Shown here piece after piece: positions 8,557 through 17,226 of a DNA stretch of 64,000 bases (the first letter of the stretch is position 1; each line of letters begins with the position of its first letter). Under the pieces are notes generated by a model. That model saw only the letters and a program-made list of their open reading frames with translations. It made no database searches and was not told the DNA's origin. The position numbers and the translations under genes are program-made. Source of the stretch: Thiomicrorhabdus sp. Milos-T2 (GTDB lineage: Bacteria > Pseudomonadota > Gammaproteobacteria > Thiomicrospirales > Thiomicrospiraceae); assembly GCF_000702325.1 (NCBI RefSeq), contig NZ_KL370891.1, positions 354,174 through 418,173 on the forward strand, given 5' to 3'.

Positions 8557-10176
8557 AGTGAGGGCTAATTAAGACTCATGGGTAACTATAAGCTTTACCG
8601 TTATAGCTTAGTTAGCATTATTTGTTAACTGAGTTAAGATGTTGTTTCAAATTGACGAACGCTTTCAGATAATGAATCTACTTCTTCAACCACTGTATTG
8701 GCAGAGTTCAATGCTTGATTCGCGATTTGAACATTTTGTTGAGTTGTCTTATCCATGTCTGAAATTTGTTGGTTTAGATTTGAAATGCTATTGGCTTGTT
8801 CTAAACTCATTGAAGCCATTTCTGAAATCATTTCACTGACACTATTAATCTCAGTATTGATTTCGCTTAAGGCATTACCCGATTTTTCAACCATCTCCGT
8901 TCCAGACTCAATCGCATTTACCGTTGTATCAATTAAACCTCTAATTTCTTTAGCGGCATCGGCTGATTTTTGGGCAAGGGTACGAACCTCTCCGGCAACA
9001 ACGGCAAACCCTCTACCTTGTTCTCCAGCTCTTGCGGCTTCAACTGCGGCGTTTAATGCAAGTAAGTTGGTTTGGAAAGCAATGCTATCAATTAAGCCGA
9101 CAATTTCAGCAATTTTTTGACTAGAGTTTTGAATGCTGCGCATTGACTCAATGGTGTTATTCATAACAGAAACACCTTCCTGTGCTTGAGTACGTGCGCT
9201 GTTAGAAAGTTTATTGGCTTGGTTTGCACTATCCGCCGACTGCTTAACTTCATGAGTAATGCTTTCCATGGTATCTGCCGTATGCTGAAGTTGTGAGGCT
9301 TGACTAGAAAGACTGTTTGATAAGGTTACGCTGTCTCCTGAAATGCTTTGAGAGGCTTGCTGTAACATTCCATTCATTTGAGTCACATTGTGAATAAGAC
9401 CGTTTAAGCTGCCAAATGCTGAGTTGATTCCTTGTTTAATAATGTTAAGTTCACCTTTGTATTCCCCTTGAATCAATTGGCTCAAGCGGCCTGTACTTAA
9501 ACGTTCAGAAGCTTGGTTTATTTCCGTAAAGGCATTTTGAACATTGTCTAAGGCGCTGTTTACATCATTTTTAAGCATCGCCAATTGTCCATGAGCCTCA
9601 ATCTCAATACGTTGACTAAAGTCACCATTTGATAGCGCAGTCATAACTCCGGTTAAACGAGAAATAATAGCTTCCGTCCCCTGCATAGCGTGGTCTACTT
9701 TATCACGAAGCTGACCTTTAACTTGTGGGTTCATGCGTACTGAAAAATCACCATTACTGAGTCCATCCATAATTTCTTCAAGACTGTTCATAGTATGGGT
9801 AACACTTTCTGCACTGTGGTTTACGGACTCTTTTAAGATATTAATATCCCCTGCAAATTCTTGTTTGATACGTTGATCAAACTGACCCGCAGCAATGGCA
9901 CTCATAACATCGTTAATTTGAGAAAAAGCCGCTTGAATTGAGCTCAATAACTTATTGGTTGCTAATACGGAAGGGTGAGATTCATGGTCTGAAATACGAG
10001 CAGAAAAGTCTGAATCTTCTGATACTTGGTTAATGGTCTTCATTACCGTATTTGAAACATCTGCTTCTCGTTTCATTATTATTGAATAGTAAACAAGCAC
10101 TGTGGCTTCAATGACAACAAAAAGAGCGTGTAAGAAAGTGATTCCCCAATTACAGTCATAGTTGAAAAGCATAATG

Positions 10177-10187
10177 GGCATACCCCC
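10177..10187. repeat. Left target-site duplication of the IS4-family element
   Basis: GGCATACCCCC, identical to 11458-11468. Confidence 0.9.
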
Positions 10188-11457
10188 ACAGCTGTCCCAC
10201 TTAGCTAAAATGAAAAAGCCTGAATCCATACAGATTGTTACAATGTAAGTACCACCAAACATATGTAATAACAGAGGATTCAGACTATGAGCTTTCATAA
10301 TACAGTATTATCACAAGTCTTAAAAATGTTTCCGAGACTTGAATTTGAAAAGCTTTCAAGCATTCATGATGGGAAAAGACGAAGTGACGCTTTAAGTCGC
10401 TGGTCTCAATTTGCAGCCTTGGCGATTGGCCAGATAGGTGCACGCCATAGCCTTCGAGATATTGAAGCCACAATAGAGTCACAACCCCAACAGCAATATC
10501 ATTTAGGCAGCCAAAAAATAAAACGCACGACATTCAGTCGAGCCAATGAAAAGCTAGATTATCAGTTCTATTCTGACTTGTTTTCTAAGCTTTACAAACA
10601 ATGCTCTCAGCACTCACCAAAACATAATTTCAGATTCAAATCAAAGCTATTCTCGTTGGATGGTTCTCTTATTGATCTTTCCATGAAGCTTTTTCCATGG
10701 GCGGATTACAATAAGAAAAAATCAGCCATGAAACTGCATATTGGACTTGATCATGATGGCCTTATCCCAGCTTTTGCATCCTTAACAGGAGCCAAAGAGT
10801 CTGAAATGAAACAAGTTGATTTATGGAAGTTTCCAAAGGGAAGTGTACTCGTTTTTGACAAAGGTTATAACAACTTCAGCTGGCACAAAGCCTTGAGTTC
10901 AAAAGGGTTGGTATGGGTAACAAGAATCCGAGGCAATGCAAAGTATAAAGTTGTAAAAACGTTACCGACGACAAAAAACTTAAACATTATTTCTGATCAG
11001 ATCATTGAATACACTGGACAGAAATCCCTTAGAGAAAACTTACCCGCTATTCGCTTAGTGAATTATTACGACCCCGTCACGCAAAAAGATTATCAGTTTA
11101 TTACCAATCAAATGAACTGGTCAGCTCAGACAATTGCAGATATATATAAAGAGCGTTGGCAGGTAGAACTCTTCTTTAAATGGATCAAACAAAATCTAAA
11201 AATCAAAGCTTTTTTAGGTAACTCTAAAAATGCGGTAATGACTCAAATCATGGCCGCATTATGTGTTTATTTGATTATCGCTTTTCTTAAGTTTCAATCA
11301 GGATCGAAAAAGAGTTTTCAGCAGATTTTAAGATTACTACAAATGAATCTATTTATTAGAAGGCCGTTAATAGAACTTTTGAAGCCACCACCTAATGTAG
11401 AAAACGTGAGGCCCCAAATGAGTTTAGGCTTGGTGAGAAATTAAGTGGGACAGCAGT
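10188..11457 (+). mobile_element. IS4-family insertion sequence, complete (1270 bp)
   Basis: The ends are ACAGCTGTCCCACTTA on the left and, inverted, ACTGCTGTCCCACTTA on the right, differing at one base. They are flanked by identical 11-bp duplications GGCATACCCCC. A single intact transposase gene fills the element. The clean duplication and open transposase suggest recent transposition. Confidence 0.93.
10287..11444 (+). CDS. IS4-family transposase
   Basis: This 385-residue DDE transposase shows [18 protein letters not shown] (first Asp), [14 protein letters not shown] (second Asp) and the IS4-type YREK box in [21 protein letters not shown] (Tyr, Arg, Glu, Lys at the expected spacing). It has a DUF4372-like N-terminus ([17 protein letters not shown]). 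Length and layout match intact IS4-family enzymes, and it fills the element at 10188-11457. No frameshift or internal stop is seen, so it is likely active. Confidence 0.93.
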   Translation: MSFHNTVLSQVLKMFPRLEFEKLSSIHDGKRRSDALSRWSQFAALAIGQIGARHSLRDIEATIESQPQQQYHLGSQKIKRTTFSRANEKLDYQFYSDLFSKLYKQCSQHSPKHNFRFKSKLFSLDGSLIDLSMKLFPWADYNKKKSAMKLHIGLDHDGLIPAFASLTGAKESEMKQVDLWKFPKGSVLVFDKGYNNFSWHKALSSKGLVWVTRIRGNAKYKVVKTLPTTKNLNIISDQIIEYTGQKSLRENLPAIRLVNYYDPVTQKDYQFITNQMNWSAQTIADIYKERWQVELFFKWIKQNLKIKAFLGNSKNAVMTQIMAALCVYLIIAFLKFQSGSKKSFQQILRLLQMNLFIRRPLIELLKPPPNVENVRPQMSLGLVRN

Positions 11458-11468
11458 GGCATACCCCC
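11458..11468. repeat. Right target-site duplication of the IS4-family element
   Basis: GGCATACCCCC, identical to 10177-10187. Confidence 0.9.
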
Positions 11469-11971
11469 TATTTCAACTTGGTTAAGTTGTAAATAAGTAA
11501 GCAATAAATGGTGTACAGCGCCAACAGCCGCAGCAACGACAACGACTAACCAGTCTTTATAAAGCAGCAAGAAGGCTAGCCCAACAAAGATATGAAAGTG
11601 CATCTCTATGCGTCCCATTTCGGTTTGAATAAGGGTTGCAGAATAGAGCATTATAAAAACACCGCTAAGAATACCAAAACCTCTAGTGCCTCTTAGGGTA
11701 AAGTAACTTAGCAACGTTAAAGCAGCAATGACAACGGTCATAGGTATAGCAAAGCTAAAAGTGTCATAATTGATAGGTGCTAATAGAGCCACAAAAGGGA
11801 TGTGAGCAAGAAGTATAAACAGCATCTTTTTATCTGCTGAGAGTAGAGCAGGGTCTTTAGCTTGACTCATGGAAATCTCCAAAGTTAATTTTTAAAACGC
11901 CTTTTAAATGGCTTTTTTTAAGTTTAAGTTTAGGTTAAGTTAAGTTTAAGTTAATGTTGTAAACGTGCGGT

Positions 11972-12628
11972 TTACGATTTTTCTGCATACTGCGCTCTAA
12001 GTAGATTTAAATCTTCAATGACTTTGTCATAACGTAAATAAGTATTTTGATAAACCATTCTAATCTGTCCATCCGGGTCAATTAAAAAGATATTTCCTGG
12101 ATGAGAAATCTCATAATCTTTGCCTTTTTCGGTACTGCCATCAGCAAAAAAGTAGGCTTTGTAGGAGCTGGCTACTTTTTGTATTTCTTGCATGCTAGTT
12201 GCGGTTAGTGCAAAAAAGTTTTTACCAAATTGATTAAAATAATCATTTAGCATTTCATTGGTATCTCGTTTTGGATCCATCGTGACAAAAATAAAATCTA
12301 AATCGGTGTTGTCCGTTTGGTGGTTAATATTAAACATGACACCAACTTGGTTATGACAAACTTTGTCGCAGTTCAAATAGCCAAAATATAAAAACGTAAA
12401 CTTACCTCTATGCTCCGCTAAGCGGTGGGGCTGGTTCTGTGTATCTAATAAGGTAAATCCAGGAGCCGGGTTATTCTCTTCACGGCCATAATATGGCCCT
12501 GTTTCTACCCAATAAAAAACCATAGGCATTAAGAGCATAACTAATAGAGTTAAGCCCAATAGACCTAAAAACAGCGGTTTACGTTTCATTAAAATTCCAA
12601 AGAACCCTTTTGCTAAAAAAGAAGACAC
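11972..12628 (-). CDS. SCO1/SenC-family copper chaperone or thiol-disulfide protein
   Basis: This 218-residue protein has one membrane anchor (LFLGLLGLTLLVMLLMPMVF, about residues 19-38) and a thioredoxin-like domain facing the periplasm. It contains GYLNCDKVCHNQ (the CxxxC copper/redox site, about 88-92) and the conserved His in YEISHPGNIFLID (about 175). SCO proteins deliver copper to the CuA centre of cytochrome c oxidase or act in thiol redox control. No oxidase genes are adjacent, so the partner is unknown. An internal Met (MKRKPLFLG, residue 14) is an alternative start. Confidence 0.88.
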   Translation of the reverse strand: MSSFLAKGFFGILMKRKPLFLGLLGLTLLVMLLMPMVFYWVETGPYYGREENNPAPGFTLLDTQNQPHRLAEHRGKFTFLYFGYLNCDKVCHNQVGVMFNINHQTDNTDLDFIFVTMDPKRDTNEMLNDYFNQFGKNFFALTATSMQEIQKVASSYKAYFFADGSTEKGKDYEISHPGNIFLIDPDGQIRMVYQNTYLRYDKVIEDLNLLRAQYAEKS

Positions 12629-12726
12629 TGAAGCTATTGTAGGTTAGCTCTTATGGCAATATATGACTTTTCAGTCTTCAATTAAGCGTTTTTTATTTGT
12701 GTTTTGCATTAAAGCAATGAGTATGC

Positions 12727-13416
12727 CTATAACTGCCAATTGATAGGAGATTTATGATGCTGTTGTAGATATTGATTGGTTTTAGAAAAAGGTTTGCTTC
12801 CAAAGAAACCACGATAGGCGGATAGAGGCGACGGATGAGGGCTTTCAATCACTAAATGTTTTTGGCGATTAATCATTTTTCCTTTTTTCTGTGCGTAGGC
12901 TCCCCATAAAATAAACACAGTATTTGCAGTGTGTTCATTAAGGGTGGCAATAATGGTATCGATAAATTTTTCCCAACCTTTATTTTGATGAGAGTTTGCT
13001 TGACCCGCTTCAACGGTTAATACCGCATTAATCAGTAAAACGCCTTGTTCAGCCCAGGGTTGTAAATAGCCGGTATGTTGATTATTCACCCCTAAATCTG
13101 TTTCAAGTTCTTTGTTTATATTAAGTAAAGATTTAGGCAAAGGCTTTACATTGGGCTGCACAGAAAAGCATAAACCATGAGCATGTCCAGGCGTTGGATA
13201 AGGATCTTGTCCTAAAATAACCACCTTAACCTTATCCAACGGCGTACTATTTAAACCACTAAACCAATCATTTTCTTTAGGTAAAATCTGTTTACCTAAT
13301 TGCTTTTCAGATACTAAAAAAGCCTTAAGTTGTTGCATATAAGGTTTATTAAACTCTGGCTCAAGGTAAGGTAACCAACTATGGTCAATCTTAATTGCGG
13401 TATTTTCTTTTAGCAT
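12727..13416 (-). CDS. ung: Uracil-DNA glycosylase, family 1
   Basis: This 229-residue protein has the family 1 motifs VVILGQDPYPTPGHAHGL (catalytic Asp and water-activating loop), LLINAVLTVE, and the His-containing leucine loop ESPHPSPLSAYRGFFGSKPF. It excises uracil from DNA in base-excision repair. Length matches the family (about 220-230). The start codon region and upstream sequence (13414-13449) match the end of the MITE family described at 14134, so the promoter or leader of ung is probably supplied by a repeat remnant. Confidence 0.96.
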   Translation of the reverse strand: MLKENTAIKIDHSWLPYLEPEFNKPYMQQLKAFLVSEKQLGKQILPKENDWFSGLNSTPLDKVKVVILGQDPYPTPGHAHGLCFSVQPNVKPLPKSLLNINKELETDLGVNNQHTGYLQPWAEQGVLLINAVLTVEAGQANSHQNKGWEKFIDTIIATLNEHTANTVFILWGAYAQKKGKMINRQKHLVIESPHPSPLSAYRGFFGSKPFSKTNQYLQQHHKSPINWQL

Positions 13417-13449
13417 TTTTACTCGTGCATAATCTCGCGCAAAGGTCTC
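13414..13449. repeat. MITE end remnant at the ung start
   Basis: CATTTTTACTCGTGCATAAT through GCAAAGGTCTC matches the right end of the element at 14134-14312 (CATTTTTACTCGCGCATACT...TGCAAAGGTCTC) with a few mismatches. It overlaps the ung start codon. Confidence 0.7.
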
Positions 13450-13455
13450 TTCTAT

Positions 13456-14112
13456 TTAAGGGGCTAAACGACTAATTGACCAGGCCTGATGACTTTTGTT
13501 GGTGTCTTTTTCAAAGATAAAACGATCATGCATACGGTTAGGGCGGCCTTGCCAGAACTCAAAATGATTAGGTATTAATCGATAACCACCCCAATGATCA
13601 GGTCGTTTTACTTCAATATGTTCATATCGTTCGGCTTCAATGGCATAGTTTTGTTCAAGCATTTTACGCCCCGTTACGACCGAACTTTGTTGTGAACTTG
13701 CCGCGGCTAATTGACTATCGCGCGGGCGAGAATGAAAATAGTCATCAGACTGTTGTTCTGAAATCTTCTCAAGGTTGCCTTCTATACGAATTTGACGATC
13801 CATTTGCGGCCAAAAAAACAACAGTGCCGCTTTGGCATTTTGTGCAATTTGTTGACCTTTATGGCTGTCATAATGGGTATAAAATACAAAGCCTTGCTCG
13901 TTAGTCTCTTTTAATAAAACAACCCGGCTATGCGGTTGTCCATTGTTATCGACTGTACTGACTGACATGGCGGTTGGGTCAATGATTTGATTAGTTAATG
14001 CTTGATCCATCCATTGAGTAAATTGCGTAAAAGGGTCACTTAACAAGTCATTTCTTAAAAGCTCGGTGTAGACGTATTCACGACGTTCTTGTTGGTAGTC
14101 TCGATTTGGCAT
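13456..14112 (-). CDS. pdxH: Pyridoxamine 5'-phosphate oxidase
   Basis: This 218-residue protein matches PdxH throughout: RREYVYTELL near the start, DNNGQPHSRVVLLKETNEQGFVFYTHYDSHKG (FMN-binding core), FFWPQMDRQIRIEG, and the C-terminal HFEFWQGRPNRMHDRFIFE with the substrate-binding Arg-x-His. It makes pyridoxal 5'-phosphate from the pyridoxine or pyridoxamine phosphates. A near-perfect palindrome (ACCAGGCCTGAT at 13479-13490) lies in its last codons. A full MITE separates it from the divergent parE. Confidence 0.96.
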   Translation of the reverse strand: MPNRDYQQERREYVYTELLRNDLLSDPFTQFTQWMDQALTNQIIDPTAMSVSTVDNNGQPHSRVVLLKETNEQGFVFYTHYDSHKGQQIAQNAKAALLFFWPQMDRQIRIEGNLEKISEQQSDDYFHSRPRDSQLAAASSQQSSVVTGRKMLEQNYAIEAERYEHIEVKRPDHWGGYRLIPNHFEFWQGRPNRMHDRFIFEKDTNKSHQAWSISRLAP

Positions 14113-14133
14113 AATAATGTGATATCATTTTGA

Positions 14134-14312
14134 GAGACCTTTGCACGAGATAGGTGCGAAAGAAAAATGAGGTAAAATTTGCCTGATTGCGGCGGAAAAC
14201 GCAGGGAATAGCTAGCTATTCGCAAGTTTTCCAACAAAAATCGGGTGAATTTTTACCCTCAAGGGGCACCTAGAACCATTTTTACTCGCGCATACTCTCT
14301 TGCAAAGGTCTC
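14134..14312. mobile_element. MITE-like element A (179 bp) with 5-bp target duplication
   Basis: Ends are GAGACCTTTGCACGAG (left) and TGCAAAGGTCTC (right), flanked by TTTGA at 14129-14133 and 14313-14317. The centre holds the palindrome GAATAGCTAGCTATTC. It is non-coding and sits between pdxH and parE in opposite orientation to element B at 44823. Confidence 0.85.
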
Positions 14313-14362
14313 TTTGAATTAAATAGTTACTTGTTCTCCATTTTATCACTAGGAAATTTTCT

Positions 14363-16249
14363 GTGAGCGAAAACTACAACGCATCTGAAATTGAAGTCTT
14401 AACCGGGTTAGATCCTGTTCGTAAACGCCCAGGAATGTACACCGATACCACACGCCCTAATCACTTAGCCCAAGAAGTTATTGATAACAGTGTGGATGAA
14501 GCCATTGCTGGTTTTGCAAATGAAATAAACGTAACCCATTACAAAGATGGCTCTATGAGTATTCAAGATAATGGTCGTGGAATGCCGGTCGATATTCACC
14601 CAGAAGAAGGCGTTCCGGGTGTTGAAGTTATTATGACTCGATTACATGCGGGGGGAAAGTTTTCAAATAAAGCCTATCAGTTTTCAGGTGGTTTACATGG
14701 GGTAGGGATTTCAGTTGTTAATGCTCTGTCTAAAAAAGTAGAAATTGAAATTAAACGTGATGCCAAATTACATACCATTAGTTTTGCCAATGGAGACTTA
14801 CTTGAACCATTAAATGTCACTGGTAAAGTTGGCAAGAAAAACACCGGGACTTTTGTACGTTTTTGGCCAGATGCCACATTTTTTGATTCACCTAAATACG
14901 CTTTAGGGCGATTAACCCATTTATTGCGTGCTAAAGCGGTATTAAGCCCCGGTTTAAAAATTACCTTTACCGATGAAGTGACAAATGAAACTCAAGAATG
15001 GTTTTATGAAAATGGTTTAAAAGATTACCTAAATGACGCCTTAGATGGTCAAGATAGAGTACCGATTGAAGGGTTTATTGGTAGCAGTGCCACAGAAAAC
15101 GAAGCCGTAGAATGGGCGATTACCTGGTTAGTTGAACCCAATGAAAACCTGATGGAAAGTTATGTAAACCTAATTCCTACCCCTCAAGGTGGTACCCATG
15201 TAAATGGACTACGAGCGGGGGCAACAGATGCCATTAGAGAGTTTTGTGAGTTTCGTAATTTAATTCCTCGCGGTGTCAAAATCACACCTGAAGATGCGTG
15301 GTTAAATGTTGCATTTGTCCTCTCAGCTAAATTAAGAGAACCTCAGTTTGCCGGACAAACTAAAGAACGTTTATCCTCTCGAGAGTGCGTGCCGTTCATT
15401 TCTGGTGTGGTTAAAGATGCCCTAAGTCTGTGGTTAAACCAACATACCGAGGTGGCTGAAAAAATTGCCGAAATGGTCATTAATAATGCCTCTAATCGTA
15501 GTAAAAAAGCAAAAAAAGTCACACGTAAAAAAATTACCTCTGGTCCCGCCCTGCCAGGTAAATTAGCGGACTGTACAGAAAATGATTTAACGCGAACCGA
15601 ACTCTTTTTGGTTGAGGGTGATTCGGCTGGTGGTTCTGCAAAACAGGCTCGTGATAAAAACTTTCAAGCCATTATGCCGTTACGCGGAAAAATTCTAAAT
15701 ACTTGGGAAGTCGAATCAGGGCAGGTTTTAGCATCACAAGAAATTCATGATATTAGTGTAGCGATTGGCGTTGACCCAGGTTCTGAAGATTTGAGTGGTT
15801 TACGTTACGGTAAAATCTGTATTTTGGCTGATGCCGATTCGGATGGTCTACACATAGCCACCTTGATTTGTGCCTTGTTTGTTCGTCACTTTGCAAGCTT
15901 GGTGTCTGAAGGGCATATTTATGTTGCTATGCCACCTTTATACCGAGTAGATGTGGGTAAAAAAGTCTTTTATGCTTTAGATGAACCCGAACGCCAAGGC
16001 ATTTTAGATCGCATTCAGGCTGAAAAAATGACGGGTAAAGTTTCCGTGACTCGATTCAAAGGTTTGGGTGAGATGAACCCTTTACAGCTTAGAGAAACCA
16101 CCATGCTGCCCGAAACTAGGCGATTGGTTCAGTTACAGTTAAATAATACCGATGATGTCACCGAAGTTATGGATAAGCTACTCGCTAAAAAACGTGCCGC
16201 AGACCGCAAAATTTGGTTAGAAGACAAAGGCGATTTAGCTGAAGTTTAA
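14363..16249 (+). CDS. parE: DNA topoisomerase IV subunit B
   Basis: This 628-residue protein has the GHKL ATPase motifs (EVIDNSVDEAIAG, DNGRGMPVDIHPEEG, GGLHGVGISVVNALS), the transducer, and the TOPRIM region with LFLVEGDSAGGSAKQARD and ILADADSDGLHIATL. Length (about 630) and the lack of the GyrB-specific insert point to ParE rather than GyrB. It decatenates chromosomes together with ParC, which is encoded at 38865. The start is GTG (14363), with AGGAAA upstream. The promoter lies next to MITE element A. Confidence 0.95.
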   Translation: MSENYNASEIEVLTGLDPVRKRPGMYTDTTRPNHLAQEVIDNSVDEAIAGFANEINVTHYKDGSMSIQDNGRGMPVDIHPEEGVPGVEVIMTRLHAGGKFSNKAYQFSGGLHGVGISVVNALSKKVEIEIKRDAKLHTISFANGDLLEPLNVTGKVGKKNTGTFVRFWPDATFFDSPKYALGRLTHLLRAKAVLSPGLKITFTDEVTNETQEWFYENGLKDYLNDALDGQDRVPIEGFIGSSATENEAVEWAITWLVEPNENLMESYVNLIPTPQGGTHVNGLRAGATDAIREFCEFRNLIPRGVKITPEDAWLNVAFVLSAKLREPQFAGQTKERLSSRECVPFISGVVKDALSLWLNQHTEVAEKIAEMVINNASNRSKKAKKVTRKKITSGPALPGKLADCTENDLTRTELFLVEGDSAGGSAKQARDKNFQAIMPLRGKILNTWEVESGQVLASQEIHDISVAIGVDPGSEDLSGLRYGKICILADADSDGLHIATLICALFVRHFASLVSEGHIYVAMPPLYRVDVGKKVFYALDEPERQGILDRIQAEKMTGKVSVTRFKGLGEMNPLQLRETTMLPETRRLVQLQLNNTDDVTEVMDKLLAKKRAADRKIWLEDKGDLAEV

Positions 16250-16256
16250 ATAACAT

Positions 16257-16272
16257 GAGACCTTTGCAAGAG
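16257..16272. repeat. Solo MITE left end after parE
   Basis: GAGACCTTTGCAAGAG, matching the left end of elements A and B. The rest of the 145-bp gap is AT-rich and shows no gene. Confidence 0.6.
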
Positions 16273-16394
16273 ATCATATCACTATAAAATTATAATTATT
16301 TAAGTATAGGTGATTGATACAATTCATCATCTAAGTACTAATGATACAAAGATTCCAATCGAATAGTGGCAATTCACTGAAAAATAAGTTTGAA

Positions 16395-17168
16395 CTATTC
16401 TGTACGAGTCACGACTTCATTTTTTACTCTAATGCTCATGAGCAAAACAATTAACACAATAGATGCTAAAAATACCAAGTTAACACTCATTCCCCCAATA
16501 CCTAAACCACCATCAGAAATCGGCTGAATCATAAAATCACCCAATGATGCTCCCAGTGGGCGAGTTAACACATAAGCTAGCCAAAAAGCTAATACGGTAT
16601 TTAATCCAAAGAAAAAATACCCAATTGCAATAATGGCGATAGCGCCGCCAAAAATAGCCAAAGCGGTTGCATAACCAAGCGCTAAAGATTCAGAAAGCAA
16701 ATCACCCACACCAGTTCCAAGAGCAAAGGCTAAAAGTATCACTACCCAGTAGTAAGCTTCTCGTTTGCCTGTATCTATGGAGTGAATGCTAAGTGTTTTT
16801 TCATTTTTGTACCACAAACCAAAACCAGCCAACATCGCCAGGGTAAACACAATTGAAAGTGTTTCTAAGCTGACGCCATAATTATCGACCAATATATCCG
16901 TAATCAGGGTACCATTGATACTCATCAACACCACAATTGTCCAATACACAGCGGGCACATAAGTTTTGAACTTAGAAAATTGAACATACAAAAATAAAGC
17001 CATTACGCCGGTCATAATAATAGCCACCAAAGGCATCCCTAGACCTAAGTCAAACGCCATATAATCTGCACCAGTTTCGCCAACCGTCGTTGATAGGGTT
17101 TTGACAACCCAAAACAGAAGTGTTACTTCCGGTACACGCAGTAAAAATTGTTTTAGTTGTTGATCCAT
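16395..17168 (-). CDS. Multi-pass membrane protein with DUF347-type repeats (COG4705-like)
   Basis: This 257-residue protein is almost entirely hydrophobic, with about eight predicted membrane segments. Repeated motifs of the DUF347 kind are visible: KTLSTTVGETGADYM near the start, LGTGVGDLLSE in the middle and LTRPLGASLGDFM near the end. The family has been linked to metal handling in a few species, but no function can be assigned here. It follows the RND permease by 58 bp in the same direction and may be the last gene of the efflux operon. SD AGGAGGAAA precedes the ATG. Confidence 0.75.
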   Translation of the reverse strand: MDQQLKQFLLRVPEVTLLFWVVKTLSTTVGETGADYMAFDLGLGMPLVAIIMTGVMALFLYVQFSKFKTYVPAVYWTIVVLMSINGTLITDILVDNYGVSLETLSIVFTLAMLAGFGLWYKNEKTLSIHSIDTGKREAYYWVVILLAFALGTGVGDLLSESLALGYATALAIFGGAIAIIAIGYFFFGLNTVLAFWLAYVLTRPLGASLGDFMIQPISDGGLGIGGMSVNLVFLASIVLIVLLMSIRVKNEVVTRTE

Positions 17169-17226
17169 GTTTTTCCTCCTAAAAAAAAATCATACCTAGT
17201 TTAGGAAAAACATAGCATAGACATTA

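Larger units (their letters stand above)
8634..11882 (-). pseudogene. Methyl-accepting chemotaxis protein split by an IS4-family insertion
   Basis: The N-terminal piece (11882 down to 11458) encodes a multi-pass membrane module with MHFHIFVGLAFLLLYKDW and GAVHHLLLTYLQ. The C-terminal piece (10176 down to 8634) encodes another membrane helix, several HAMP-like repeats (NGDFSxR motifs) and the MCP signalling hairpin with [29 protein letters not shown]. Removing 10188-11457 plus one copy of the 11-bp target duplication restores a single frame of 656 codons through ...[12 protein letters not shown]. The gene is therefore an intact 655-residue receptor broken by a recent insertion. The C-terminal fragment is open from an ATG inside the element (10298), so a soluble or truncated chimera could be made. 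It would normally bind CheW/CheA. Confidence 0.92.

Noticed and set aside
8755..9120. Plus-strand open frame inside the chemoreceptor gene
   Set aside because: Mirror of the conserved MCP hairpin; low-complexity Ala/Ser product with no start signal.
14363..16249. GyrB instead of ParE
   Set aside because: Length of 628 residues without the GyrB insert, and a ParC-type partner in the same window.
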